This document shows positions 32,191-40,493 of a DNA stretch of 64,000 nucleotides, in pieces. Every line of letters begins with the position of its first letter. Within the stretch, counting starts at the first letter, position 1. The notes under the pieces are model-generated. The model was not told the DNA's origin. It saw only the letters and a list, made by a program, of their open reading frames with translations, and did not search any database. The position numbers and the translations under genes are program-made. The stretch is from a bacterium (GTDB lineage Bacteria > Armatimonadota > Abditibacteriia > Abditibacteriales > Abditibacteriaceae). The stretch lies in contig SDZD01000003.1 of assembly GCA_004172935.1 (NCBI GenBank), positions 1 through 64,000 of the forward strand, given 5' to 3'.

Positions 32191-34782
32191 ATGGCAATCA
32201 ACACACTCAACGGTGCTGGCAACCTCGTGGACGCAGACGGTAATCCCGCATTCGCTCGCGAAGTCATTCCAATGCGCATTCAGGACGAAATGCGCGTCTC
32301 TTACACCCGTTACGCGATGTCGGTTATCGTCGGGCGCGCTTTGCCCGACGTGCGCGACGGACTCAAGCCCGTTCACCGCCGCATCCTGTACGCGATGTAC
32401 GACCAGAATATGACGCCCGACCGTCGCCGCGAAAAATGCGCTTCGGCTGTTGGCGAAGTTCTGAAAAAGTACCACCCCCACGGCGACCAATCGGTGTACG
32501 ACGCTCTCGTACGTATGGCGCAGGACTTCTCGATGCGCTACCGTCTCGTCGATGGTCAGGGTAACTTCGGTTCGGTTGACGGCGACGCCGCTGCTGCTTA
32601 CCGATACACCGAGGCGCGTCTGGCCCCGCTTGCGATGGAGCTTATGCGCGACATCGAATCGGAAACCGTCGATTTCGGGCCGAACTTCTCCGAATCGACC
32701 ACCGAGCCGACCGTCTTCCCCGCCGTTTACCCCAACCTTCTGGTCAACGGAAGCTCAGGTATCGCGGTCGGTATGGCGACCAATATTCCGCCACATAACC
32801 TCGGCGAAGTGTGCGACGCTGTCGGTGTGCTGGTTGATAACCCGAATGCCTCTATCGCCGATTTGATGGCGGTTTGCCCCGGCCCCGACTTCCCTACTGC
32901 CGGACTTATCCTCGGCACCAAGGGCGCCTATTCGGCGTACCACACCGGACGCGGCTCGGTTATCATGCAAGCCCGCGCCACCATCGAGCCGATGGATGGT
33001 GGACGCAGCGCCATCATCGTCACCGAGTTGCCCTATCAGGTCAACAAAGCGACTTTGATCGAGAACATCGCGATGCTGGCGCGCGAAAAGCGCGTCGAGG
33101 GCATTTCGGAACTGCGCGACGAAAGCGACCGCCAGGGTATGCGTATCGTGATGGAAATCAAGCGCGATGCCAACCCCAACGTCGTTCTCAACTTCCTGTA
33201 TAAGCACACTTCGTTGCGCACCAGTTTTGGCGTCAACACCCTCGCCATCGTCGATGGACAGCCGAAAGTCCTCACGCTGAAGACGGCGCTCGAAGCCTTC
33301 GTTCGCCACCGCGAAGATGTCATTACTCGCCGCTCGAAGTTCCAGCTTCGTAAGGCCGAAGCACGCGCCCATATCCTCGAAGGTTTGCGCGCCATCCTCG
33401 CTTCGATTGACGACGTTATCGCGCTTATCCGCTCATCGGCCAGCCGCGAAGATGCTCGCAACAAGTTGATGAACGTGGGCGTTCCTGCTTATGTCGATGG
33501 TCAGCGCGACCCCAGCGGCACCATGGTTACGCTTTCGGAAGTGCAGGCCAACGCCGTTCTCGACATGCGACTCGGCCAGTTGACTCAGCTCGACCGTATG
33601 AAGATCGACGACGAGTACGCCGACTTGATGAAGGAAATCGAGCGCTTGCGCGGCATTCTAGATTCTCCTGCCAAAGTGCGCGGCATCATCAAGCAGGACA
33701 TGGCGCGCATCAAGAAAGAGTACGGCGACCCACGTCGCACCCAGATCATCCCGCGCGAAGCGCAGGAACTGCGCCCCGAAGACCTCATCGCCGAAGAGGA
33801 TGTTGTCGTCACCATCACGCGCGACGGCTATATCAAGAAGTTGCCTAAAGACACTTATCGTGTTCAGGGACGCGGCGGGCGCGGTGTGGTCGGCCTCAAC
33901 AAGAAAGAAGAGGACGCCATCGAACATCTGTTCGTTTGCACCACGCACCACACGTTGCTCATCTTCACCAACAGAGGCCGCGTCTATCAGTTGCGCGCAT
34001 TCGAGATTCCGACCGCCTCGCGTCAGGCCAAGGGCACTCCGATTGTGAACCTGCTTCAGGTCGAGCGCGGCGAATACGTCACGGCAGCGCTGAACGTGTC
34101 GGACTTCGGCGACAGCCAGTACCTGTTTATGGTCACGCAGGGCGGCACCGTCAAAAAGACATCCATGTCGCAGTACGCGACCAAGCTGCAAAAAGGCATC
34201 ATCGCCATCAACCTTGAAGGCAACGATGAGTTGCGCTTTGTGTTCCAGACCAACGGCAAGAAAGAAATCATTCTCGCCTCGCGTCAGGGCATGAGTGTGC
34301 GCTTCAACGAAGCCGATGTGCGTCCGACTGGCCGCAACACGCAAGGTGTGACGGGTATGCGCTTCAAGTCGGATAACGACTACATCGTGGGGGCTGTGCC
34401 CGCCGATTCCGATACGCAGATGCTCACCGTCAGCGAACACGGACTCGGCAAGCGCTCCAACATCGACGACTATCGTTTGCAAGCGCGTGGCGGAACTGGC
34501 GTTATTACCCTCAAGGTGAGCGACAAGACCGGCGAACTGATCTCGCTGCAAAGCGTTCGCGACGATGAAGAGTTACTCATCATCACCAAGAACGGCATCG
34601 TCATTCGCCAGAAGATCGACACCATCCGCGAAACGGGCCGCACCGCACAGGGCGTCAAACTCATCAACCTCGACAACGACGACATCGTCGCCGCAGTCGC
34701 CAAGATTCTCCAGGAACCCGAAGGCGACGACGAGGATGAGAAGTTGCAATTGACCGCAGAGGCCGCTGTTGTAGGGGCCTAA
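32191..34782 (+). CDS. gyrA: DNA gyrase subunit A
   Basis: 863 residues. The N-terminal breakage domain has RYAMSVIVGRALPDVRDGLKPVHRRILYAMYD and the catalytic tyrosine in AAAYRYTEARL. The quinolone region reads HPHGDQSVYDALVRMAQDFSMR: the residue equivalent to E. coli Ser83 is Gln100 and the following acidic site is retained as Asp104. The C-terminal pinwheel begins around residue 530, with a GyrA-box-like QGRGGRG near residue 558, which supports gyrase and not topoisomerase IV. The tail EPEGDDEDEKLQ is acidic. A terminator follows 18 bases after the stop. Confidence 0.97.
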   Translation: MAINTLNGAGNLVDADGNPAFAREVIPMRIQDEMRVSYTRYAMSVIVGRALPDVRDGLKPVHRRILYAMYDQNMTPDRRREKCASAVGEVLKKYHPHGDQSVYDALVRMAQDFSMRYRLVDGQGNFGSVDGDAAAAYRYTEARLAPLAMELMRDIESETVDFGPNFSESTTEPTVFPAVYPNLLVNGSSGIAVGMATNIPPHNLGEVCDAVGVLVDNPNASIADLMAVCPGPDFPTAGLILGTKGAYSAYHTGRGSVIMQARATIEPMDGGRSAIIVTELPYQVNKATLIENIAMLAREKRVEGISELRDESDRQGMRIVMEIKRDANPNVVLNFLYKHTSLRTSFGVNTLAIVDGQPKVLTLKTALEAFVRHREDVITRRSKFQLRKAEARAHILEGLRAILASIDDVIALIRSSASREDARNKLMNVGVPAYVDGQRDPSGTMVTLSEVQANAVLDMRLGQLTQLDRMKIDDEYADLMKEIERLRGILDSPAKVRGIIKQDMARIKKEYGDPRRTQIIPREAQELRPEDLIAEEDVVVTITRDGYIKKLPKDTYRVQGRGGRGVVGLNKKEEDAIEHLFVCTTHHTLLIFTNRGRVYQLRAFEIPTASRQAKGTPIVNLLQVERGEYVTAALNVSDFGDSQYLFMVTQGGTVKKTSMSQYATKLQKGIIAINLEGNDELRFVFQTNGKKEIILASRQGMSVRFNEADVRPTGRNTQGVTGMRFKSDNDYIVGAVPADSDTQMLTVSEHGLGKRSNIDDYRLQARGGTGVITLKVSDKTGELISLQSVRDDEELLIITKNGIVIRQKIDTIRETGRTAQGVKLINLDNDDIVAAVAKILQEPEGDDEDEKLQLTAEAAVVGA

Positions 34783-34799
34783 AAACCTAGCCTGTATGC

Positions 34800-34833
34800 A
34801 GAGCGCAGCCGAAATGTTCGGCTGCGCTCTTTT
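34800..34833 (+). terminator. Intrinsic terminator after gyrA
   Basis: Perfect 14-bp stem AGAGCGCAGCCGAA/TTCGGCTGCGCTCT with loop ATG and a T-rich tail (TTTTGTTTTG). Confidence 0.92.
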
Positions 34834-34911
34834 GTTTTGGTTTGATAGGTCCACTGTAACAAAATTAACCTCGCTTATGTGTTGAAGATGAGTGATGATA
34901 ATGCGAAGATA

Positions 34912-34938
34912 GGAACGTTCCCGCTTGAAACGCTTTCA
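34912..34938 (+). promoter_or_regulatory. Two adjacent palindromes just before a lipoprotein gene
   Basis: GGAACGTTCC at 34912-34921 and TGAAA-CGC-TTTCA at 34926-34938, the second ending 2 bases before the ATG. The second resembles LacI/CcpA-type operators with a central CG. No Shine-Dalgarno site is visible, so a bound repressor would cover the initiation region. Confidence 0.4.
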
Positions 34939-34940
34939 TC

Positions 34941-36203
34941 ATGAAGAAACTCTCTACTTCGCTGCGTCTCCTTCCTCTCTTTATAGTCCCCGCTGCATTT
35001 TTAGTGCTACCCGGTTGTGGTGGCGGCAGTGGCCTTATTCCTACGCCAACTCCTACTGTATCTCCCGTCGATAATATCGCGTTGGGGCAACGGGCTTTTG
35101 CTCTGGCAGTCGATGGCTACGACGCCGGGGGCAACAGCGCCGCTGTTCGGGCCAATCTGCAAAACGCCGTCAATTTCTTTCAGCTTGCTGTGACAGCATC
35201 ACCTAACTCTTCCGATGCTAACGCTGGTTTAGCCGGCGCATTGCTGTCTCAGGCCGCTACCGACCCGTCTTCGCCATTGGTTGCCTTGCTGGGGAGTTTG
35301 CTGAATGATAGCGATGTGTTGGGATTGGATAACATCGTCGCGCTCAAGGGGCAAAAGTCCATTGGCGAGGCGCCGATTTCGGTAATTAAGCGTGCCTTAC
35401 CAAAACTGAGAACGCGCTCGACGCGCGCTTCGATTGGTGGCGTCCCTATTTCCACCATCCAGACCTATATCGCGACGACCGAGTTGCCACGAATGCAACG
35501 CATCGCGGCTGCGCTTGCCAAAACCAATAAAACGACCTCTTATGGCTTTGCTGTCTATAAAAACGACACAACCCAGAAGAAACTGTATGGCCCTGATTTG
35601 CAAGTCGCTGAGGCGTTCGCGAAAACAGCAGTTGGTTTGTTGGCTACGATCAATGGCTATAACCTCGACCCCGGCACGTTGTACGACAATGTCGATGAGT
35701 TCGCTGATCTCGATAGCAACAACGACGGCAAGCTAACTCCTGCCGAATATACGGGCAGTACCAACTTCCTGCAATTGCGCACCGATGGAGCCACGAATCT
35801 CACTTTGGCGTTGACTTCACTGCGTGAAGCGGCAACGACAGCTGATGCTGCCATCCGCGCCGAGGTTGCTTTCAACGCCCCTGCCGATGCCCTCATTCGC
35901 CTCACAGCCTCGCAGAAGCAACAGTTGAATGAGACTTTGCCCTACGTCACCCAAATCAAAACTGCACTCGCTGGGGAAGCTTCGTTTCCTGTAGGTGATG
36001 GTTCGCTGCGCGTGAATATCCCTGAGTTCTACGTCACGCCGCTTTCCGACTTGCGTCAGGGCTTACCAACAGTCAGCTTCAACTCGTCCGGCGATGTCAC
36101 TGGTTACACATTGGCTTCGGGCCAAAACACGACCTTTGGCGGGGTCTTCCCCGATGGAACGATTGGGGCCATCAACTTGTTGGACGACCTCTTCAACAAC
36201 TGA
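34941..36203 (+). CDS. Predicted EF-hand-containing lipoprotein
   Basis: 420 residues. A lipoprotein signal ends LVLPGCGGGSG (lipobox LPGC, cysteine near residue 29) and is followed by a Pro/Thr linker. The body is helix-rich, with alanine-rich helices (RANLQNAVNFFQLAVTASP, YATTELPRMQRIAAALAKTN). A DLDSNNDGKLTPAEY loop (near residue 254) is a canonical calcium-binding EF-hand (D-x-D-x-N-x-D-G-x12 E), suggesting calcium dependence. A tail-end FPDGTIGAINLLDDLF closes the protein. Function unknown; a surface or periplasmic role is likely. Confidence 0.7.
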   Translation: MKKLSTSLRLLPLFIVPAAFLVLPGCGGGSGLIPTPTPTVSPVDNIALGQRAFALAVDGYDAGGNSAAVRANLQNAVNFFQLAVTASPNSSDANAGLAGALLSQAATDPSSPLVALLGSLLNDSDVLGLDNIVALKGQKSIGEAPISVIKRALPKLRTRSTRASIGGVPISTIQTYIATTELPRMQRIAAALAKTNKTTSYGFAVYKNDTTQKKLYGPDLQVAEAFAKTAVGLLATINGYNLDPGTLYDNVDEFADLDSNNDGKLTPAEYTGSTNFLQLRTDGATNLTLALTSLREAATTADAAIRAEVAFNAPADALIRLTASQKQQLNETLPYVTQIKTALAGEASFPVGDGSLRVNIPEFYVTPLSDLRQGLPTVSFNSSGDVTGYTLASGQNTTFGGVFPDGTIGAINLLDDLFNN

Positions 36204-36214
36204 AAATCGCTGAG

Positions 36215-37162
36215 CTAGTCGATTAATTCGCGGATGGCCTCTTCGAGTTCGTGGCGCCTGTTGCTGGGGGCCACGAACTCGCGCCATAATAGCGCGGCTT
36301 CCATTTTTTGGTGCATGGAGGCGCTATCAGGCGTCAGATGGGGGAAGGTATAGAACTGCTGCTCTCCGTTAGGTTCGAGGCCGCGCCAGCGCATTAAATC
36401 GACTGGTAGCGCGAAGCGAGTCGTCAGTTCCTCGCGCAGTTGCAAGGCCGCTTGCAATTGGCGTTCGGTTAGTTTGTCGCGAATGTGGACTTTGGCATCC
36501 AGAAAAAGGCACGGCAAATTTTCTTTAATTGGTTTTGTTGTTATCCACCATATGGGAGATGGTTCTTCTGGGGGAGCTGATAGAAGTTGCAGCGCTTGTG
36601 CAAGTTCAAGCCAGTGGGCGCGTATTTCGAGTGGAGCGACGATGGGTGTCCAGCTGCGCTCTTCATCGCTCTGGAGTGCGAAGTCGCGGGCTTGATGCAG
36701 TCCTTCGCTTTTGTGCTGCTGTTCTTTAAGCCAGCAAGAGAACCAACTGAAATCTTGAGATAGCCACTGAAGCTGTGTTTTGGCAATAGCCCTGAAATTG
36801 GCGTTCCATTGCCAGCACGCGCCTGTCATCTGATGTGGTGATTTGATGAGCGCTCGCTTGGGGCGCACCAGCGCCCAATCGTCGCCATTGGCAAACGGAA
36901 CGACGCGAAAGAACGTGCGCCCGGCAAACACCCTCGATACCCGTTTTGTGAGCGTCGTCTGGCGAGCCTGAGGGAGTGGGCGTTTGTCGGTGACGGTGTA
37001 GCCCAGGTCACACCACAACAACTGCGGATTAGCGCCCTTGGGCCGAAAGAAGAAGTCGCCAAAGACAGCGCGCCACTCGATAAGCGGCGCCACCGGTATG
37101 CGCGGTGAAGGTCGCAGTTGCAACTCATCCTCGAACGGCTCGAACAAGTCGTGAATTGTCAT
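36215..37162 (-). CDS. Conserved hypothetical protein
   Basis: 315 residues, no signal peptide, no membrane segment and no motif I recognise. Tryptophan-rich stretches (QWLSQDFSWFSCWLKEQQHK, PIWWITTKPIKENLPCLFLDAK) and the alternation of strands and helices suggest a globular alpha/beta protein. It has a C-terminal amphipathic helix (RRHELEEAIRELID). Codon use is ordinary for the region, so it looks native and coding. It converges on the EF-hand lipoprotein gene with 11 bases between stops. Confidence 0.65.
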   Translation of the reverse strand: MTIHDLFEPFEDELQLRPSPRIPVAPLIEWRAVFGDFFFRPKGANPQLLWCDLGYTVTDKRPLPQARQTTLTKRVSRVFAGRTFFRVVPFANGDDWALVRPKRALIKSPHQMTGACWQWNANFRAIAKTQLQWLSQDFSWFSCWLKEQQHKSEGLHQARDFALQSDEERSWTPIVAPLEIRAHWLELAQALQLLSAPPEEPSPIWWITTKPIKENLPCLFLDAKVHIRDKLTERQLQAALQLREELTTRFALPVDLMRWRGLEPNGEQQFYTFPHLTPDSASMHQKMEAALLWREFVAPSNRRHELEEAIRELID

Positions 37163-37328
37163 CGGCTATATTAGTGTTGTACTTCGATGCTTCCCCAGAA
37201 GTGATTGTTAACGGATTTATAGCAATAAAATAGGGCGATGATATTCAGATTTTGATTTCATAGATCATCTCCAGAGCTAGTACGTGATATTGAGCCTCAT
37301 TCTGTCTAGGTTATTTATCCTCTCCATA

Positions 37329-37353
37329 GCGTGCATCCTGATGGGATGCGCGC
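37329..37353 (-). other. Hairpin past thiE
   Basis: GCGTGCATCC pairs with GGATGCGCGC (one G-T pair). It lies 10 bases past the minus-strand thiE stop, but has no T-tract on that strand. The intergenic 37163-37362 holds nothing else obvious. Confidence 0.4.
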
Positions 37354-37362
37354 TTTTCGTCG

Positions 37363-37998
37363 CTATAGGCGTGAAGCCAGTTCCTCAATGAGTCTGCGCG
37401 TCATGACTTCCATTTGTTCCTCATTGGGCAAATCGGCTAGTGCCGAAACAACGCTGGCCATTGGGGTTGGGATGTGGGCGATATTTGAGGCGTTTAGGCC
37501 GCCAATAGCTGCTATCGGGATGGAGATAGCCTCGAAGATCGCGCGTAAGCCATCGAAGCCGATGGCGGGGCCAGCATCGAGCTTTGTTTGTGTCGGGAAG
37601 ATTGGCCCAACTCCCACGTAATCGGCCCCGGCGTTTTGAGCGGCCAGAGCGCGTTCGATGGAGTTCGCCCCTGTGGAAAGCAGCGCGCCTTCGCCCAGAC
37701 GTTGGCGGGCGTCGGATAGCGAAAGACTCGACCATTCGAGGTGAACGCCATCGGCGCTCACTTGTTCGGCCAACTCCACGTCGTCACACACAAAAAACAG
37801 GGCACCGAAATCGCGCGTAAGGCGCCGTAATTCGCTCGCGATTTGGAGCCGTTTTTCCGCTGGGGTTTCGTGGTCGCGTAGTTGAATGAGACGGGCACCA
37901 CCGCGCAGTGCCGCACTGGCAATGGGCAGGTGATTAGGCGTCTGAGTGATGACATACAGGCCATGCAAAAGGGCGGAATTTGTAATTGGCCGATTCAT
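37363..37998 (-). CDS. thiE: Thiamine-phosphate synthase
   Basis: 211 residues from ATG 37998, the typical ThiE length; a frame extension to 38046 is not needed. It couples HMP pyrophosphate and thiazole phosphate in the TIM barrel. Motifs: LIQLRDHETPAEKRL (pyrimidine/phosphate loop, QLRxK-like), CDDVELAEQVSADGVHLEWSSL (H-L Q-type metal region), VGVGPIFPTQTKLDAG (phosphate loop) and IPIAAIGGLNASNI. No other thiamine genes or TPP riboswitch are visible. It is divergent from the HD gene with 49 bases between starts. The usual QLRxK and GxHLGQ residues are only partly kept (RDHE, VHLEWS), so substrate use may deviate. Confidence 0.85.
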   Translation of the reverse strand: MNRPITNSALLHGLYVITQTPNHLPIASAALRGGARLIQLRDHETPAEKRLQIASELRRLTRDFGALFFVCDDVELAEQVSADGVHLEWSSLSLSDARQRLGEGALLSTGANSIERALAAQNAGADYVGVGPIFPTQTKLDAGPAIGFDGLRAIFEAISIPIAAIGGLNASNIAHIPTPMASVVSALADLPNEEQMEVMTRRLIEELASRL

Positions 37999-38047
37999 AG
38001 AAAGAAGGGTATCAGGCTCAAGGTCTAAAACCCTATTCGCCAACAAT

Positions 38048-39172
38048 ATGAACGTTTCTCGGTGGCGCGATCCAGCGCCCGATTTTGACCCCGATCTGGA
38101 TGCACCTTCGCCTCGTTCGCTCGAAGCGTGGATGAACGAATGTGCAACCGAAGCAACCGACGCGACCTCAATCGCGGGCCATCTGGCTCGTGCGTGGCGC
38201 GCCCTGTTTGAATCAAGTGGTGTGATACAAGTCGCGGCCTGTGCGATTTGGATAGGCGTGGGTGAAAATGGACGCCTTGAACTTTTAGGACGCGACGGTA
38301 CTTTCGATGATTCCTCTCTCGAACATCAAACTGCCGTTGTCGCCTCCGAGCAGGCATGGCCCCGCCACCCCTTCTGGATTCTTGATGGCGAGGGCGCGGC
38401 GCGCGATCTGGCCTTACAACTCGGAATGCTTTCCGAGCGAGTGCCCTCGCCTTCGCTTTGTGTGCCGATGGGCGAAGAAGGACTCGCTTTGTTGTGGATT
38501 CAGTCGGAAGACGGCGAACTTGCCAGTGGCTGGAAGCCACTGGTGAATGCGTGCGCCAATCAGGGCGCAACCCTGTTGTCGTTCGCTCTACGTCTTGAGC
38601 GAATGAACTCCTCGCTGCATGGCCTGGCCGAATCGGTGGCCGATGCCATTGATGAACGCGAACCGCACCGCGAAGGTCGTTCGCGCGCCGTTGCCTACTA
38701 TGCGGCGCTTATCGCGCGCGAAATGGGACTGGACGAAGGCGAGGTCGCACAAATCGAATTTGCGGCTCTATGGCACTCAATGGGTCGCCTTTCGGTGTCA
38801 GAAGCCGTTCTTAACAAAGATTCGGCGCTTTCAGAGTCCGAGTTGGCGCAGGTGCGCGCCTCTAGCGAGTGGGGAGCGCGCAAACTGGATGGCGTGGACG
38901 GAATGTACCCCATTGCTCTCGCCGTAAGGCACCAACATGAACGTTTTGATGGTCAGGGTTCGCCCGATGCCTTGCAAGGCGAGGATATTCCCATGGGAGC
39001 GCGTGTATTGGCCGTCGCCGCCCGTTTTGCAGCCATGACCGGGCGCCGTGCCGACCGAGGCCCCATGTCGGTTGTCGGCGGCGCGATGGAAGATGTGGCT
39101 GCTGCATCGGGTAAAGCACTCGACCCCGAAGTTGTTTCCGCCTTCCTGCGCGCTATGGGGAGGAGTTTGTAG
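38048..39172 (+). CDS. GAF plus degenerate HD-GYP domain protein
   Basis: 374 residues from ATG 38048; an earlier frame start at 37946 overlaps thiE and is rejected. About residues 20-180 look like a GAF-type sensor domain (IQVAACAIWIGVGENGRLELLG ... SLCVPMGEEGLALLWI). Residues 195-370 resemble HD-GYP. But the invariant residues of the c-di-GMP phosphodiesterase are altered: the first histidine (usually in GHS) is Arg211 (EGRSRAVA), the HD pair reads H243-S244 (ALWHSMGRL), and the GYP motif reads GSP (Ser305). The HQHERFDGQG segment and the final AVAARFAAMTGR helix remain. So it is probably a sensor/binding protein. It stops 3 bases before the CpaE-like gene, so the two are likely one operon. 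Confidence 0.8.
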   Translation: MNVSRWRDPAPDFDPDLDAPSPRSLEAWMNECATEATDATSIAGHLARAWRALFESSGVIQVAACAIWIGVGENGRLELLGRDGTFDDSSLEHQTAVVASEQAWPRHPFWILDGEGAARDLALQLGMLSERVPSPSLCVPMGEEGLALLWIQSEDGELASGWKPLVNACANQGATLLSFALRLERMNSSLHGLAESVADAIDEREPHREGRSRAVAYYAALIAREMGLDEGEVAQIEFAALWHSMGRLSVSEAVLNKDSALSESELAQVRASSEWGARKLDGVDGMYPIALAVRHQHERFDGQGSPDALQGEDIPMGARVLAVAARFAAMTGRRADRGPMSVVGGAMEDVAAASGKALDPEVVSAFLRAMGRSL

Positions 39173-39175
39173 AGC

Positions 39176-40405
39176 ATGGAAAGCTCGCTGATTCGAGTTT
39201 TGCCCGCGTGCCTTACGCAGCCGTTACCGCGTGGGTGGGATGCGTCTGACGCGGAATACGTGTTCGAGACGATGCCCGGTGTCGATCACATCAATGCCGT
39301 TATCCTCGCGTTGCCAACTACCGAGCCAGATATTCTGCTGCTTGATGCCGATTGGCCTGATGGTGACGTGTTCGCGGTGGCGGCTCAAGCACTCGAAGCG
39401 CGACCTACAATGGCGGTAGTGCTGCTGTCGGACGAAAACGCGCCCGACCGCTTACGCCGCGCTATGCTCGCGGGTGCCGAAGAATACCTGATTCGTCCCA
39501 TCGAAGCCCCCGCTTTGCGGGAAAGCCTGATTGGCATCGCCAAACACCGCACGTTGCGTGTGGTTGACCGCGATGAGATAGAAGGCGGCGAAGTGGGACA
39601 GGTTTACGGTGGTCTTGTCGTCGGGGTCATGTCGGGCAAAGGTGGACTGGGAAAGACCACGCTCGCCGTTAATATGGCGTCGGTCTGCTCGATGGCCCCC
39701 AATAAATCAGCGGGTATCCTTGGCCTCGAATCAGGCGATGGGGCCGTCATGCTCAGCTTGCAACCCAAGCTGGGCCTTCTCGATTTGGCGGGTTCGATGG
39801 AAGAGCGCCGCGAAGGGGCAGGTTTCGCTCTCGACTGGTTTCGCCAGTTCTGCGTGACGCACCAGAAAACCGGGGTCTATTACTCGCAGTGGACTGGTAG
39901 TGGTACACAGGTTCCCGAATACGGCGTGCCCGAAGATTTTATGCCCGCCCTGTTGGAAACATGCCGACGCGCGCACTCGGTTACGTTCGTTGACTTGCCA
40001 CTTCTGACCCCGGATGAAGCCACGGCGATGTTCCCGTTGCTCGATGTTATTTTGATCGTATCGTCGTCGTCCGATTTGTTGGCACTCCGCTCGACCAAAA
40101 CCTTCCTCGATTTAATTCCCGAAGAAATCGCGCCGCGCGTGCGCGTTATCATCAACCGTTCCAGTCCGAACGATATGATTTCACGCGACGATTTTGCGGC
40201 AGCTCTGGACTTTAAAATCGCGGCTGTGTTGCCCGATGCTCCTCAGGTGGCTGCTCAGGCCATTAACCTCGGCTCGCCATTCGTTTTGACGCAGGGCCAA
40301 TCGGAGTTAGCACTGACCGTTAAGCAACTGGCTCAGGTGTTATTCCGTTTGCCTGTGGCTGCCGAATCCAAGGAAAAACCCCGCAAGCGTTTCATGCTGT
40401 TTTAA
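39176..40405 (+). CDS. cpaE: CpaE-like Tad pilus ATPase (receiver-like domain plus ParA/MinD ATPase)
   Basis: 409 residues. The first ~120 residues resemble a receiver fold (ILLLDADWPDGDVFAVAAQAL, VVLLSDENAPDRLRRAMLAGAEEYLIRPI). From about residue 140 it is a MinD/ParA-type ATPase: the deviant Walker A is SGKGGLGKTT (about 152-161). The usual second-motif aspartates (as in VALVDLDLQFGD) are replaced by ILGLESGDGAV, so ATP chemistry may differ. VTFVDLPLLTPDEATAMFPLLDVILIVSSSSD is the third block and a C-terminal VIINRSSPNDMISRDDF helix follows. CpaE localises the pilus machine. It is preceded by the HD-GYP-like gene and lies away from the other tad genes. Confidence 0.85.
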   Translation: MESSLIRVLPACLTQPLPRGWDASDAEYVFETMPGVDHINAVILALPTTEPDILLLDADWPDGDVFAVAAQALEARPTMAVVLLSDENAPDRLRRAMLAGAEEYLIRPIEAPALRESLIGIAKHRTLRVVDRDEIEGGEVGQVYGGLVVGVMSGKGGLGKTTLAVNMASVCSMAPNKSAGILGLESGDGAVMLSLQPKLGLLDLAGSMEERREGAGFALDWFRQFCVTHQKTGVYYSQWTGSGTQVPEYGVPEDFMPALLETCRRAHSVTFVDLPLLTPDEATAMFPLLDVILIVSSSSDLLALRSTKTFLDLIPEEIAPRVRVIINRSSPNDMISRDDFAAALDFKIAAVLPDAPQVAAQAINLGSPFVLTQGQSELALTVKQLAQVLFRLPVAAESKEKPRKRFMLF

Positions 40406-40441
40406 ACATTTTCCCCTATACAAAAAGGGAAAGGTGCAAAT

Positions 40442-40479
40442 GCACAAAAGCGCGCACGATGTCGTGCGCGCTTTTGTGC
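40442..40479 (+). terminator. Terminator between cpaE and the convergent gene
   Basis: Perfect 18-bp arms GCACAAAAGCGCGCACGA with TCGTGCGCGCTTTTGTGC and a two-base centre. It serves the plus-strand cpaE; the next gene converges from the other side. Confidence 0.85.
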
Positions 40480-40493
40480 GTTATCAGTAACGC

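Noticed and set aside
32755-34551. Long antisense frames across gyrA
   Set aside because: They are shadows of gyrA with no recognisable domain.
37363-38047. TPP riboswitch near thiE
   Set aside because: The thiE start is 49 bases from the divergent gene; no conserved THI-box sequence is visible.
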